From the NCBI GenBank assembly GCA_965120355.1, contig CBCPMX010000022.1, positions 1 through 31,343 on the forward strand: a DNA stretch of 31,343 nucleotides, in the 5' to 3' direction. Below are positions 31,291-31,343 of this stretch, piece by piece. The translations under genes and the position numbers were made by a program. This DNA comes from CBCPMX01 sp965120355 (lineage in GTDB: Bacteria; Bacillota; Clostridia; Oscillospirales; Oscillospiraceae). Position 1 is the first letter of the stretch. Each line of letters opens with the position of its first letter. Below the pieces are notes generated by a model. That model saw only the letters and a list, made by a program, of their open reading frames with translations, was not told the origin of the DNA and did not search any database.

Positions 31291-31343
31291 AGGACATCCC
31301 AATGCGGAATAGATTCGGAAGGCCAAGCGGACAATGCGCCGCC

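Overview
The window looks like chromosome from a GC-rich, gut-type Clostridia bacterium, most likely Oscillospirales. This rests on the gene families and their order, not on a database search. The supporting points are a complete S10-spc-alpha ribosomal super-operon in Firmicutes order (secY-adk-map-KOW protein-infA-rpmJ inside it), a zinc-lid adenylate kinase, AGGAGG ribosome-binding sites before nearly every gene, frequent GTG/TTG starts, and an archaeal-type prolyl-tRNA synthetase.

Region 1 (1-6851) is a glucuronide/uronate utilisation operon on the + strand: a cytosolic GH2 glycosidase (probable beta-glucuronidase), KDPG aldolase, KDG kinase, mannonate dehydratase UxuA and glucuronate isomerase UxaC. 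Together they take a glucuronide to pyruvate and glyceraldehyde-3-phosphate. The one missing step is fructuronate reductase (UxuB). The first codons of a divergent gene lie at the left edge.

Region 2 (6852-10050) has bioY (-) divergent from a two-gene molybdenum oxidoreductase module (+): a molybdopterin catalytic subunit and a ferredoxin with four [4Fe-4S] motifs. The bioY promoter carries a clear BirA-type operator. The two divergent -35 boxes sit inside a perfect 10-bp inverted repeat.

Region 3 (10051-14160) has ychF (-), a relic of a Sel1-repeat gene with an intact terminator, a small ribbon-helix-helix-like protein (-), an Ig-like carboxypeptidase-regulatory-domain protein (-), a long structured leader, and proS, which is broken by a single-base frameshift between its class II motifs 2 and 3.

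Region 4 (14161-30331) is the ribosomal super-operon rpsJ to rplQ, 32 genes, all +. It starts from a strong promoter whose -35 lies in a 28-bp near-continuous palindrome, followed by a ~270-nt leader with an attenuator-like terminator and competing long-range pairings. Further structured gaps occur before rplC, rpsH and rpoA. Two tandem terminators end it.

Region 5 (30332-31343) has an extended -10 promoter, a small gene that appears frameshifted at a TATATAT run, and a HIT-family hydrolase.

No tRNA, rRNA, CRISPR array, insertion sequence or prophage gene was seen. The best candidates for undescribed biology are RNA or operator structures (S10 leader, rpsJ-rplC stem, rpsN-rpsH hairpins, bioY/Mo inverted repeat) and the orphan Mo-enzyme/ferredoxin pair of unknown substrate.
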